Of a stretch of 64,000 bases of DNA, positions 38,962 through 48,543 are shown piece after piece. The translations under genes were made by a program, and so were the position numbers. Origin of the DNA: Synechococcus sp. CC9616 (lineage in GTDB: Bacteria; Cyanobacteriota; Cyanobacteriia; PCC-6307; Cyanobiaceae). The stretch lies in assembly GCF_000515235.1 (NCBI RefSeq), contig NZ_KI911558.1:1835466-1899465 (forward strand), written 5' to 3'. Positions within the stretch are counted from its first letter, which is position 1, and each line of letters begins with the position of its first letter. The notes beneath the pieces were generated by a model. It was not told the DNA's origin. It worked only from the letters and a program-made list of their open reading frames with translations, and did no database searches.

Positions 38962-39104
38962 AATAAAACAAACACTAAACAATCAATTGGGAATGTTCAG
39001 CTTTCAAATTCTTGCTCTCCAGTGCAAGGACACAGAGAAATAACGACAGCGAAGCCCTGGATGACAGACAGACGAGCCGTTGACGCCATATGGGATGAAC
39101 AATA

Positions 39105-40145
39105 ATGCAAACAAAACGATATGAACAGGCAACCAACAGCCTTGAACAAAACAGCCTTGAGCACAACAGCCTTGTAAATCAATACATCGACAAATCATTT
39201 CAAAGCTGTACTGATCTACAACAACTATCTCAAACGCTTAGTCCAAATCTTGTGGCTTTGCAGCTCAGCAAAGGTCCTCTGCAAGGACGCATCCGCATTG
39301 TTGCATTGAAGGAGTTTCGATTCAATCTGCTGGAAACAAACCAGAGTTTATTCCTCAGCGGAAAACGAAGACCCGGCACATGCACCATGGCCATTCCACT
39401 ACAGGAGATAGAGACCAACAACACGTACCGAGCCCAAGGCATAGAAATGCCTTGGGCAGGAATCATTGGTTTCAACCGAAGGCTGACTGATTTTGATCTA
39501 AAAATCCCTGCGGGAGCCCAATTGGCGACAGTGGTGATCAGCCACGAGACATGGAGCAACCGTTATGTGAAACAAGGTGATAGCTCATGCCTGTCGGAAC
39601 GATGGGAGAAGAGCAATCAACTGGAACTACAAAGGCCGTATTTCCTCAACCTTCAACAACAACTACTGAACCTGGTAAACGGCAAAGCAGATGTATGGAC
39701 GACCAAGGAGTCCGATCAGTTGATCGATCGTCTGATCCAGTGTTTTGAAGATCCAACAGCACGCACCCTGCCGATCGCAAAGCGCGAAGTGCGTCATGAA
39801 GCTGCCGTTGAATTACTGCATTGGTGCGCCAACAACCCCACATCCTTGATCAGCATCGAAAAAATTAGCAACGAAATTTTTCAATCACGCACATCCTTAT
39901 TCAAAGGTTCGAAAGAACATTTCCAACGCACACCAATGGAACTGCAACGTGCGATCCGAATGGATCGCGTACGGCAACTGCTGCTCAATCCCAGGCAATG
40001 CCGAAGCCAAGGCCTCAAGGGCGTCGGCGAAATCGCAGCCTCCCTAGGCTTCAGCAGCCGCAGTCATTTTGCGAAGCACTATGAGGATTATTACCACGAA
40101 TTACCGATAGAAACACTGAAGCGAGATCAAATGCAATTCAGCTAA
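39105..40145 (+). CDS. AraC-family transcriptional regulator
   Basis: In this 346-residue protein, residues 50-220 look like an AraC ligand/cupin-type N-terminal region without a named family. The C-terminal double HTH is visible at about 245-340 (AAVELLHWCANNPTSLISIE, then GVGEIAASLGFSSRSHFAKH). The N-terminus has the repeated NSLEQ/NSLEH/NSLVN motif, from a 15-base tandem repeat. It is the first gene after dnaB, AT-richer than core genes, and convergent to the exoprotein genes. It could control them, but no operator was identified. Confidence 0.85.
   Translation: MQTKRYEQATNSLEQNSLEHNSLVNQYIDKSFQSCTDLQQLSQTLSPNLVALQLSKGPLQGRIRIVALKEFRFNLLETNQSLFLSGKRRPGTCTMAIPLQEIETNNTYRAQGIEMPWAGIIGFNRRLTDFDLKIPAGAQLATVVISHETWSNRYVKQGDSSCLSERWEKSNQLELQRPYFLNLQQQLLNLVNGKADVWTTKESDQLIDRLIQCFEDPTARTLPIAKREVRHEAAVELLHWCANNPTSLISIEKISNEIFQSRTSLFKGSKEHFQRTPMELQRAIRMDRVRQLLLNPRQCRSQGLKGVGEIAASLGFSSRSHFAKHYEDYYHELPIETLKRDQMQFS
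39135..39179 (+). repeat. Three 15-bp tandem repeats in the AraC gene
   Basis: Units at 39135, 39150 and 39165 share AACAGCCTTG followed by five variable bases. They keep the reading frame and encode NSLxx repeats near the N-terminus. Confidence 0.85.
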
Positions 40146-40368
40146 ACGAGTACAAACTTTATTCGCGGACTATTACGCTCGTAACTAGTCCTGTTTAGCC
40201 CTGAAGCGGGTTGTGGAGCCAAAACAAAATCAGTAAAAATGGCTCAAAAATCTGCCGTTGGAAAGAATCTCTCTCAAGATTAAAGCAAATGACAATGGCT
40301 CTTTCAACTACTACTTAGACAGCAGATGATCGTCTATTCACAGCAAACCTTTATGCATTACAGCAGAA

Positions 40369-41649
40369 TCAAAAAAGTGACATTTCAGAAGACAGTAAAG
40401 ATGGCGGGTCGAAGAAAGACATACTGCGATCGGAGGCAAAACTCACCTCAGCATCCCATTCAACAGTTTGAAAAAAACCAGTCTCAACAATTTGAGTAAA
40501 TGCTTGTTTGGGAGGATTTGACTTTTTAGGCTTATCAAACACACGACTAGAGCGGCCGGAGCCTCGACAACCTCCTCGAGAACGACGCGAAGATTGATTC
40601 ACTGAAAAAACGGCAATATTATCAAACGGCCAATCTGGCTCATCAATCAAGGAATTGCCCTTACACAACAAATCATTTGCAACATCTTTTTGAGTGACGC
40701 CAGTCGATGGATCTAGTACACCTATGAAACGATCGCGACGAAGTTGCCCGATGACAAAATCCTCCCGTGCATACCGCTTCGAACTTGCTGTAGGGGGCAA
40801 GCTTTTAACTTTACGGGTCAAACCTGATGCGAGGGCAGAACCAGTGAGACTGACATCAACCAACTGTCGAGATGGCTTTAATTTCTTAAACAACTTCTGC
40901 TCCAATGTTGCTGCGGGAATATTCTTATTCTTACCTGCCAAGTTAGCAACAACAGCAGAAACCATAGGGGCTGCCTGAGACGTACCGCTTTTAGCCGTAA
41001 CACCGGACACAGTAAAAGCATCGGAACTCACAATTCGCTCACCAGGCGCAAAAAGATGAACGGTTTCCTTGCCAAAATTTGAAAAGGGTGCAACGGCTCC
41101 AGCCAAGGTGACTGCACCGACAGATATCATCCCTGGAACATTTGCGGGAGTTCCAGGTAGAACATCATTATTGTTGGATTGATTTCCAGCTGCGGCTACA
41201 AAAACAGCACCATACTTTTCACGACCCAAACGCACTGCTTCCTCCATAAAAGAAAACTCAGAAGGAGGCAATCCAACATCACCAAAACTATTATTGATCA
41301 CCTTGGCACCATTATCCAGAGCATAAGACCAAGCAAATAATGCATCGGACAACCGCCCATTACCATTCACATCAAGAATGCGGAGAGGCATTATTTTTGA
41401 CTTGGGTGACAAGCGAGTCACAATGCCCGCAACATGGGTCCCATGACCCTGCGGATCGCCATTATTCAACAATGAAGTGCTTAAGCCGGCAGAGCTAAGC
41501 ACATCAAATCCGTAGACATCGTCGACCACTCCATTGGCATCATCATCAAGACCGTTTCCAAGAATTTCAGCAGCGTTCGTCCATAGTTTTGGGACAATAT
41601 CGCTGTGATTGAGATTGAGGCCTGAGTCGACAATCGCTACGACAGCCAT
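40369..41649 (-). CDS. Subtilisin-like serine peptidase (S8), no signal peptide
   Basis: The 426-residue product has a complete catalytic triad: Asp in VVAIVDSGLNLNHSD (about residue 8), His in GDPQGHGTHVAGIV (about 69) and Ser in KSGTSQAAPMVSAV, plus the oxyanion Asn in VAAAGNQSNNN. The protein begins at the catalytic domain with neither signal peptide nor propeptide. The C-terminal 120 residues are unassigned. It may be exported by another route, or a 5' part may be lost; a 66-codon frame lies just upstream. Located downstream of two giant exoproteins, it might process them, which is inference. Confidence 0.88.
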   Translation of the reverse strand: MAVVAIVDSGLNLNHSDIVPKLWTNAAEILGNGLDDDANGVVDDVYGFDVLSSAGLSTSLLNNGDPQGHGTHVAGIVTRLSPKSKIMPLRILDVNGNGRLSDALFAWSYALDNGAKVINNSFGDVGLPPSEFSFMEEAVRLGREKYGAVFVAAAGNQSNNNDVLPGTPANVPGMISVGAVTLAGAVAPFSNFGKETVHLFAPGERIVSSDAFTVSGVTAKSGTSQAAPMVSAVVANLAGKNKNIPAATLEQKLFKKLKPSRQLVDVSLTGSALASGLTRKVKSLPPTASSKRYAREDFVIGQLRRDRFIGVLDPSTGVTQKDVANDLLCKGNSLIDEPDWPFDNIAVFSVNQSSRRSRGGCRGSGRSSRVFDKPKKSNPPKQAFTQIVETGFFQTVEWDAEVSFASDRSMSFFDPPSLLSSEMSLF

Positions 41650-41670
41650 CAATAAAAAGATTCAATCAAT

Positions 41671-41871
41671 CTATAGCAGAACTTGAGATAAATGAAAAGG
41701 GGAATGACCCGTGAAGCACAGATTATGAGTTTCCATAAGGGAACCGATTCGATCGCTTAGATCAATGTATACATGTTCTTCATCATCCAGACATAGCCAA
41801 TCCATAACAGTTGAAGGATACCGGGTTGCAAGTTTATTGATAGAGAACGCGAAACTAGCTACGGAAAACAC
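41671..41871 (-). CDS. Small open frame between giant gene and peptidase gene
   Basis: This is a 66-codon frame (MFSVASFAFSINKLATRYPS, later DWLCLDDEEHVYIDLSDRIG) that ends 21 bases before the peptidase ATG. No family is recognised. It could be a separate small gene, or the remnant of an N-terminal part of the peptidase cut off by mutation. Support is limited to its position and an acidic, protein-like composition. Confidence 0.3.
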   Translation of the reverse strand: MFSVASFAFSINKLATRYPSTVMDWLCLDDEEHVYIDLSDRIGSLMETHNLCFTGHSPFHLSQVLL

Positions 41872-41873
41872 AG

Positions 41874-44800
41874 CTAGATCATCTCAACCAAATCGGCAGT
41901 GAATTGTGAGTGATCGAACTGCGGTGAATTCCTGATTACTGCAACCACACCTCCAAGATCACCCAATCCAGGCTCGTCACCGTTCTGGTTGAAGAGAATA
42001 AAAACATCTTTTTTATTCGCCTTGGAAATAAAGTCGATATCGCTATTTTGGAGTTTCTTGAACATCTTCTTGTTTTTCGGAATCCCAATCTCAGCCCCGT
42101 TTTCAAGGCCAAAATCCACTGCCCGAATCACCAGACGATCGGACGCTGGATCGAAACCCTTAATGATCTGAGCATTTTTCTTTGTGTATTTATCACGAGG
42201 TATTAGCTCATAAGAGACGCCGGTCACATCATCGGACGGAAGAGGATCGTCGGAACCAGGCTCACCGGGTGCATTGGAATTATTAACATTCTTGACAGTC
42301 ACATTAACCTTTCTCCGAGAAACATTGCCAGATACATCTTCGGCTGTTACAAACATCGTGTATTTTGATTTCTCCTGAAAGCCAGATTCTTCACCCAAGA
42401 CAACGACACCAGTTTCAGGGTCAATATCGAAATAGCCTGAATCACCTTTACTATCATCCAAGCCAAATACGATTGGAGGTGTATCATCAGTCGCTGTTGC
42501 CTGATAAATAGTATCCGCTTCAGACAACGCTCCTTTCACTTTGGCCCTGCCACCGGAGGTAAACTTCGGAGGATCATCATCAACATTATTCACCTCAAAC
42601 CGAACAAACTTCTCAGAGGAGTTGCCAGCCTCATCATGGGCGGTGACAACAAAAGAGCGCGGTTGCTGAGAATCCTCATGATCAGGATTCAAGCCGAATC
42701 TCACATCACCTGAAAGGGGATCAACAGAGAAAGAATCAGTATCATCAATCGAGTACATTACCAGCGATTCATCATCAGAGGTGACCGCGTAAATCAGCTG
42801 ATTATCACCACTATTCTCATCCAGGGACAGTGCAATATCAGCCGACGTGATTCGGGGTAAACGCGTATCCAATGTGAACACAAGTGGCTCCGAAGCAACG
42901 GATTGATTTCCCACTGGATCAGTCGCACGAACCGTCAGCCGATGCACACCATCGTCCAGTTTGGGTAATTGATCCGTATAACTCCATTGCCCTGAAGAAT
43001 CAGCACGCACAGTACCGATCTGCTGATCATCCAGAAAAAGATCAACGGTGGAGTTGATCTCGGCCGTGCCCTTGAAATCAGGTGATGGATGGTTGGTTAA
43101 TTGCTTTGAAGACGGTGTTTCAGCATTGTCACCACGAATCAATTCAGGAGTCGCGGGTTGAACGGGTGGATTCGTGTCTGGCTTCACCTTGATGGTGTAG
43201 GGAACAGTAAGGGTTTGTGAATCTCCCTTGGAATCTTCAACACGGAAAACAACAGAATGCTTACCGAGCGCATCAACATTCGGAGTCCCCTTCAGGTGAC
43301 CATCCGGCGTCACACTCAACCAGCCCGGTCCATCCACCATCGAAAAGCTGAGAGGGTCTCCATCAGCATCAAAGGCAAGATCAGCAATCGAGGATGCATA
43401 GGGCTCTTGCACAAAGGCATCATCCAGTTCCCAAGCGATTGATTTCCAGACAGGCGGCTGATTGTCGGTCCGCTTTCGAACAACGCGGAATCCCCAATCA
43501 GAGCCTTGATCAGACGCTGCCCTGGGCTTACCAGGGGGCAGCGAACTCATGGAGTTGCGATTCACAGGATGGAGGAAACTGCCACCTTTGCGAAAACGAG
43601 CTGGTAATTTACTTTGTCCAATCTCAGTAAGATCATCAAGCCATTCCCAGGCATTGCCAGCCTGGTCGAACGTGCCATGGGGGCTGGGGTAGTCGAAGCT
43701 GCCGACTGGAGCAAGGCCTGAAAAGGAAGAACCTTCGATATTGGCCTGTTCAACCCCGATGGAATCACTCTGGGTTGGGAAGGCATACAGCGTTGGAACC
43801 GACGCAGACGAATACAAACCAGCCTTAAGCCATTCCGCATGGGAGGGAAGCGCAAAGGCACCGTCATCAAACGCATCCTGATTGCGTTGAATTGGTTCAT
43901 TCTTATTGTCATCCTGCTTGGGCATCATCGTGTAAACACCTTTCTCCGTACTGCCAGTCGACAGCCAGTTCACATAGCGAGCAGCATCCCAGAAACTGAC
44001 ATAAGTCACGGGGTAATTGGCCAACTCAGGGACAACCGAATAGGAATAGTCGCCTGATTCACCGTCTCGAGTGATTCCACCGATCCCTCGATCAAGATCC
44101 GTCAGACCCATTTTTTTATCGTAGAGATAATAATCGTCGACGGAGGCCACGGAATTCAAAAATTGCGCATATTGTGCATTCGTTACTTCGTAGGTTCCCA
44201 TGTAAAATTCATAATCGGGCAAAGGCAAAGTCGACTTGGACACAGGGTCGATCGGTAGTGGATCCCCAGGACGAGCGCGAACCAGAACATTCGGCATCAC
44301 AGGCCGAGCCTCAGCCACCTGAAACGACCAAAGATCGCCCTCAACAATGGAACCATCCTGCTGTTCCGTATCAACACGCCAGTAATAGGTACGGCTGGGA
44401 ATCAACTCTTCGGGTGGTGTAAATATATTATTGGCTTGCGAACTGGCCAATGGGAGGCTGCTTGAATCCTCCCCGAAGTAGATATGATTCAGCGCAACAT
44501 TCTTACCTTCAAGCCACATTAAATCAGCGTCAGGCTTGACAGTCTGTGAACCACTGGGGGCAATTGGGGTCCTGGCTTTCTTTATACGATGACCTGGGAT
44601 CCAATAGGAATCAGCTCCAAATTCATAGGCACCACTATCGGGGGCCTCTCCCTGATATCCATCAGTAACACCATGAATATGCAAACCAAGATCAATCAGA
44701 GGTGATCCTTCCCTTGGGCGAAAATCAAAATTTTCCGGGTCACGTAGCTCTTCTTTAATCAACGTTGTGCGTCTATCAGCTTGTCCGTGATCGCTTACAT

Positions 44801-47800
44801 AGGAATTACCAATCGCCTGATTCGGTGAGCCAACGCCAAAGGGATCAGGCATCCGGTCGAAAGCGTTGTTATGAATCGTTGAATTGAAATGGCCCAGACG
44901 CCGATTCGGATCCTTCCCATATTTTGATGGTATGTATCGACACTCCCACTCCAAACAACCAGGAGTGGAGTCCAAGTAACCATAAAACTTGCCACGACTA
45001 GAACTAATATCGTAAGAAAAATTAGAAACTAAAGTGTTATTCACTATTTCATGCTGATCACCTTTAATTCTCATTCCACGGCGCGTTTGCCTTGAAACAT
45101 TGTGATGTGCGGTACCGCGGATACCAGCGGGACTTCCATCAAATCGAATGCCATTGCGACCTGGAGCATCATGAATCCAGTTGTAGGCGACCAAAGATCC
45201 TTCTTGAGATGACGCAGGAACCTGTATCCCTGAGATGTCTCCATCACCATGGAAGGCGTAAATATGGTTGTAGCGCCAAACAGAGGAATCACCAATTTTT
45301 CCTCCACCACCAAAGCCAAAGGTGTGGAAAGTATTTCTCTCAACATTCATACGTGGTGCCGCCGCGACCCTCAGGGCTCCTCGATCGCGAACATTGTGCA
45401 AATAACTGTTCTTCAACTCCAAACCAGGGCCTGCAGCACGCAGAAAACCACTGATGCCATTGGCAAATTCAGAGTTGATAAAACTGATATTGGAATCGGG
45501 AACATTCTCCAATTCCGGACGACCTTTCAGGCTGACTGGTTGAATGCGATTATTATAAAGAGGGCGTTGTCCATCCTTCAACATCCGACCGTCATAGGTT
45601 GGATAAAGAAAGCGCATCTGATCAAAATTTAAATTGGTCGCTTCATTCAATTCAAAGATTCCAGTATGTAAGGCGATCCCTTTAAAATCTAAAAATGATG
45701 AATCCTTGATCTCGAGCAACGAGTGATAATCGGCATCTGGATGTTGGTCAGGATCAGCGATATAGGAAGTTGAACGATCCCAGGCACGAGCCTGCAAGTC
45801 ACTAAGATTGGGATCCTGGTCATCAGGCAGCCAGACGTAGAGATCTCCTGATTCCTTGTCGTAATGCCATTCCTGAGGACGATCCAGCAATCCCAAGTGG
45901 CCCTCGAGATGATAGTGAAACTGTTTGGTTCCCTGGACAGGTCCATTTTTAAGAGGCCAGAGATCGGCAGTCTCTACGGAACCGTCGTTGCCACTGGTCC
46001 AGTTGAAATTCTTCAGGGCCTTCTGTCCAGGGCTGCGGAGCCACAATTCAAAGTTTGGATCAATGTCAAATGATGATTCGCCAGCCTTGTGATTTATAAT
46101 CTCGCCAGAATGAGTTAGACCAAAGCTCTTGTGAGGCACCAGCATGGCCCCATCAACACTGAAGCCGAGATCAGCCAATCGTTGTTGACTTTCATGATTG
46201 GTATACACATCTGGCAACTCAGAATTCACCAGCGCGAGAGCTCGCGTTCCTTCAATATCCCAGTAACTTTCTGGTGTTGCATTTCGGCGATCGGAATCAT
46301 CAAGCCGATCCCATTCCTTTGTGATGTTCGGCCAACGGGCCGCCGTTAACATCTGACCATCGAGATAAAGCTGTGAAATATCAAAATTTAAGTTCGTCTT
46401 CCAGATGTTGTCGTCATGCGGCTGCCAGTCGGTCGTAATCTGCTCAGCTCCGGTCAGGACAACATCCTCGTTCTGATAATTTTCAAACGTGATTGGCGCG
46501 TCTTCCCGGCCATTCAAATTCTCGATTCTGAGACGCTCTCGAAACGTTCCGCCACGGATTGAAATCACATCACCGGGTTTGGCATTATCAATCGCGTATT
46601 GAATCGTTCTGAACGGCGCCAGCAAGCTGCCGGGGTTGCTATCACTTCCATCGTTGGAAACAAACACAACACCGTCTGTTGGCGGCAACGCATCAGCCGC
46701 GAGAATCAGCGTGGCAGAAGCGGTCGCAGCAGAAGTGAATTCAGGAGCCAGACCATCCACCACAAGCTCAAGAGCCTTGGCCTGTGAAAGTTCCTCTCCG
46801 TCGGCATTCAACTCTTGGGCGGTGATGGAATAGCGGCCATCGAGAAATGCTTTCTCATCAGAAAGGGGCAACTGCCATTCACCGTCTTCATCGACGGGCG
46901 CCGAACCGATGTACGTCGACTTTGCAGTGGAATCCTCAGACGACTCTGCAAACAACTCAATTCTCGAACCAGGAGTCGCCACACCGGAAAATCGAGGAGT
47001 TCGCACCTGGGTGACCGCATCGCGATCCGAGCTGCCTGTGTCCGATGCCGCATCGAGGCGAAGTGCTGAAAGCAGCTCCAAGTCCGGGTTGATCTCCGTC
47101 GGATCGAGCTCCTCATCCACATCGGGCAATGCATCGTCACCGGGGGATGTCTGATCCGCCACGGAGATCAGACCATCCGCTTCTGGATCCTCGTCTGGGA
47201 GGTCTGTCTCTGATTGTTCGTCGTCCTCAGAAATCGACGTGACATCTGAATTGGTTCCATCAGAGTCGTCATTGGTCGAATCTTCATCGACAGCGACAAC
47301 AGTGTCATCATCCGATTCCCCATCGGCGTTAGAAGACGACACAACCTCATCATCGCTGTCAGAATCGTCAATCGATGGCACGTCAAGGCTTGTCATGCTC
47401 ACCATCGCTCCATCCCCTGAAGCCGAAACGTCCTCGTCTGTGAGTTCAACAGGTGCTGGTGTTTCAACTGTCAGTGCAACAACAACATCAAGGGAACTGC
47501 TGTTACCAGCGACATCTGTTGCAACAACCCTGAACTGCAGACGCTCGGGTATGGCGATCAACTCCTCTGTCGTCAGACGAACCTCTCCAAGGATGGGGTC
47601 AATCGACAAGCCATCCAGGGAGGAACCATCGAACGGCTCCAGGCTGTAGACAAGCTCCGACAGATCCGTCGCCGTAGCGGTGTAGATCAGATGACTGATG
47701 GGAGGCAGCTCATCGACCGAAGCAGCAGTGATGCCGCCACCGCTGCTGCTGTCATCAAGGATTGCCGACTGAAAACGCGCGTCCCATCCCGCAAACAGGG

Positions 47801-48443
47801 CCTTGGCAGACGTCTTCCAACCTGTTTTGCCAGATACAGTCCCATCAGGATTTACATCGAGGCGTCGAAACAAGCTCGATTTACGGCCTTGTTGACGGAG
47901 CAGAACCTGAAAACCCGTCTCGGTGCCAATGGCCTGAATCGCATCCCATCGTTTTGAACTCTTATCGCTTAACGCCTTACCTGCCGCATTCTTCAACGTG
48001 ACAGATCCGTCCTGAGACGCCATCCGATATCCCTGTCCAGCATCGAGAAACCCATCTCCATCCGCATCCTTCTCCAAACCGAAAATGCCATCCACTTGGA
48101 TGACATCTCCGAAACGATCTTCCCAATTCCTCTTTAACGCACGATTAACAGGTTGCCATTTCGAGCGCCCATTAATACGTCCTGCTGAATTAACATTCAG
48201 AAAACGAAACAAGCCTTTTTTATGCTCCTCCCCCTGAACAAGAACCTCATATCCATTCGATCCAGAAATGGCGCGAACTGGCGTCCAGCTTTTTGTCGAG
48301 TCATCAGTAAAAAGCCGATCTTTCCAGTTGGTTAGGGGGAGCTCTCCGCCATCCACAACCAACGTAAAAGTATCCGCACTATCAACAAAGCCATCACCAT
48401 CCCGATCAATGCGTGAAAGATTTACTGAATGATTCGCAGACAT
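41874..48443 (-). CDS. Giant multidomain beta-helix surface/exoprotein (2189 residues)
   Basis: No signal peptide is present. Approximate domains: 12-120 and 125-232 are two copies of a DxDGDG-containing module (DRDGDGFVDSADTF; DADGDGFLDAGQGY); 240-330 cadherin-like; 340-470 very acidic; 480-590 Ig-like; 600-1275 right-handed parallel beta-helix (LLAPFRTIQYAIDNAKPGDV to SGAYEFG); then YYWRVDT; 1410-1655 an FGE/sulfatase-modifying-like fold (MGTYEVTNAQYAQFLN, GNAWEWLDD, WGFRVVRK); 1660-2075 Ig- and cadherin-like repeats; 2085-2189 a C-terminal module (NAQIIKGFDPASDRLVIRAV) resembling type I secretion tails. It is a paralogue of the next gene upstream. It is probably secreted by a type I system encoded elsewhere, and may bind Ca2+ and polysaccharide. 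Confidence 0.82.
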   Translation of the reverse strand: MSANHSVNLSRIDRDGDGFVDSADTFTLVVDGGELPLTNWKDRLFTDDSTKSWTPVRAISGSNGYEVLVQGEEHKKGLFRFLNVNSAGRINGRSKWQPVNRALKRNWEDRFGDVIQVDGIFGLEKDADGDGFLDAGQGYRMASQDGSVTLKNAAGKALSDKSSKRWDAIQAIGTETGFQVLLRQQGRKSSLFRRLDVNPDGTVSGKTGWKTSAKALFAGWDARFQSAILDDSSSGGGITAASVDELPPISHLIYTATATDLSELVYSLEPFDGSSLDGLSIDPILGEVRLTTEELIAIPERLQFRVVATDVAGNSSSLDVVVALTVETPAPVELTDEDVSASGDGAMVSMTSLDVPSIDDSDSDDEVVSSSNADGESDDDTVVAVDEDSTNDDSDGTNSDVTSISEDDEQSETDLPDEDPEADGLISVADQTSPGDDALPDVDEELDPTEINPDLELLSALRLDAASDTGSSDRDAVTQVRTPRFSGVATPGSRIELFAESSEDSTAKSTYIGSAPVDEDGEWQLPLSDEKAFLDGRYSITAQELNADGEELSQAKALELVVDGLAPEFTSAATASATLILAADALPPTDGVVFVSNDGSDSNPGSLLAPFRTIQYAIDNAKPGDVISIRGGTFRERLRIENLNGREDAPITFENYQNEDVVLTGAEQITTDWQPHDDNIWKTNLNFDISQLYLDGQMLTAARWPNITKEWDRLDDSDRRNATPESYWDIEGTRALALVNSELPDVYTNHESQQRLADLGFSVDGAMLVPHKSFGLTHSGEIINHKAGESSFDIDPNFELWLRSPGQKALKNFNWTSGNDGSVETADLWPLKNGPVQGTKQFHYHLEGHLGLLDRPQEWHYDKESGDLYVWLPDDQDPNLSDLQARAWDRSTSYIADPDQHPDADYHSLLEIKDSSFLDFKGIALHTGIFELNEATNLNFDQMRFLYPTYDGRMLKDGQRPLYNNRIQPVSLKGRPELENVPDSNISFINSEFANGISGFLRAAGPGLELKNSYLHNVRDRGALRVAAAPRMNVERNTFHTFGFGGGGKIGDSSVWRYNHIYAFHGDGDISGIQVPASSQEGSLVAYNWIHDAPGRNGIRFDGSPAGIRGTAHHNVSRQTRRGMRIKGDQHEIVNNTLVSNFSYDISSSRGKFYGYLDSTPGCLEWECRYIPSKYGKDPNRRLGHFNSTIHNNAFDRMPDPFGVGSPNQAIGNSYVSDHGQADRRTTLIKEELRDPENFDFRPREGSPLIDLGLHIHGVTDGYQGEAPDSGAYEFGADSYWIPGHRIKKARTPIAPSGSQTVKPDADLMWLEGKNVALNHIYFGEDSSSLPLASSQANNIFTPPEELIPSRTYYWRVDTEQQDGSIVEGDLWSFQVAEARPVMPNVLVRARPGDPLPIDPVSKSTLPLPDYEFYMGTYEVTNAQYAQFLNSVASVDDYYLYDKKMGLTDLDRGIGGITRDGESGDYSYSVVPELANYPVTYVSFWDAARYVNWLSTGSTEKGVYTMMPKQDDNKNEPIQRNQDAFDDGAFALPSHAEWLKAGLYSSASVPTLYAFPTQSDSIGVEQANIEGSSFSGLAPVGSFDYPSPHGTFDQAGNAWEWLDDLTEIGQSKLPARFRKGGSFLHPVNRNSMSSLPPGKPRAASDQGSDWGFRVVRKRTDNQPPVWKSIAWELDDAFVQEPYASSIADLAFDADGDPLSFSMVDGPGWLSVTPDGHLKGTPNVDALGKHSVVFRVEDSKGDSQTLTVPYTIKVKPDTNPPVQPATPELIRGDNAETPSSKQLTNHPSPDFKGTAEINSTVDLFLDDQQIGTVRADSSGQWSYTDQLPKLDDGVHRLTVRATDPVGNQSVASEPLVFTLDTRLPRITSADIALSLDENSGDNQLIYAVTSDDESLVMYSIDDTDSFSVDPLSGDVRFGLNPDHEDSQQPRSFVVTAHDEAGNSSEKFVRFEVNNVDDDPPKFTSGGRAKVKGALSEADTIYQATATDDTPPIVFGLDDSKGDSGYFDIDPETGVVVLGEESGFQEKSKYTMFVTAEDVSGNVSRRKVNVTVKNVNNSNAPGEPGSDDPLPSDDVTGVSYELIPRDKYTKKNAQIIKGFDPASDRLVIRAVDFGLENGAEIGIPKNKKMFKKLQNSDIDFISKANKKDVFILFNQNGDEPGLGDLGGVVAVIRNSPQFDHSQFTADLVEMI

Positions 48444-48543
48444 GGCTTTGGCAAAGAAGAGTAGTTGAGCTAATAAACGAAAATCAATGGAAGATTGAGA
48501 AGCTAACCGGCAAACAAATCAAGATCTATTAGCTGATCATTGA

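Noticed and set aside
38975-39198. Overlapping minus-strand frames in front of the AraC gene
   Set aside because: They run through the AraC 5' repeats on the opposite strand and lack any ribosome-binding site or family pattern.
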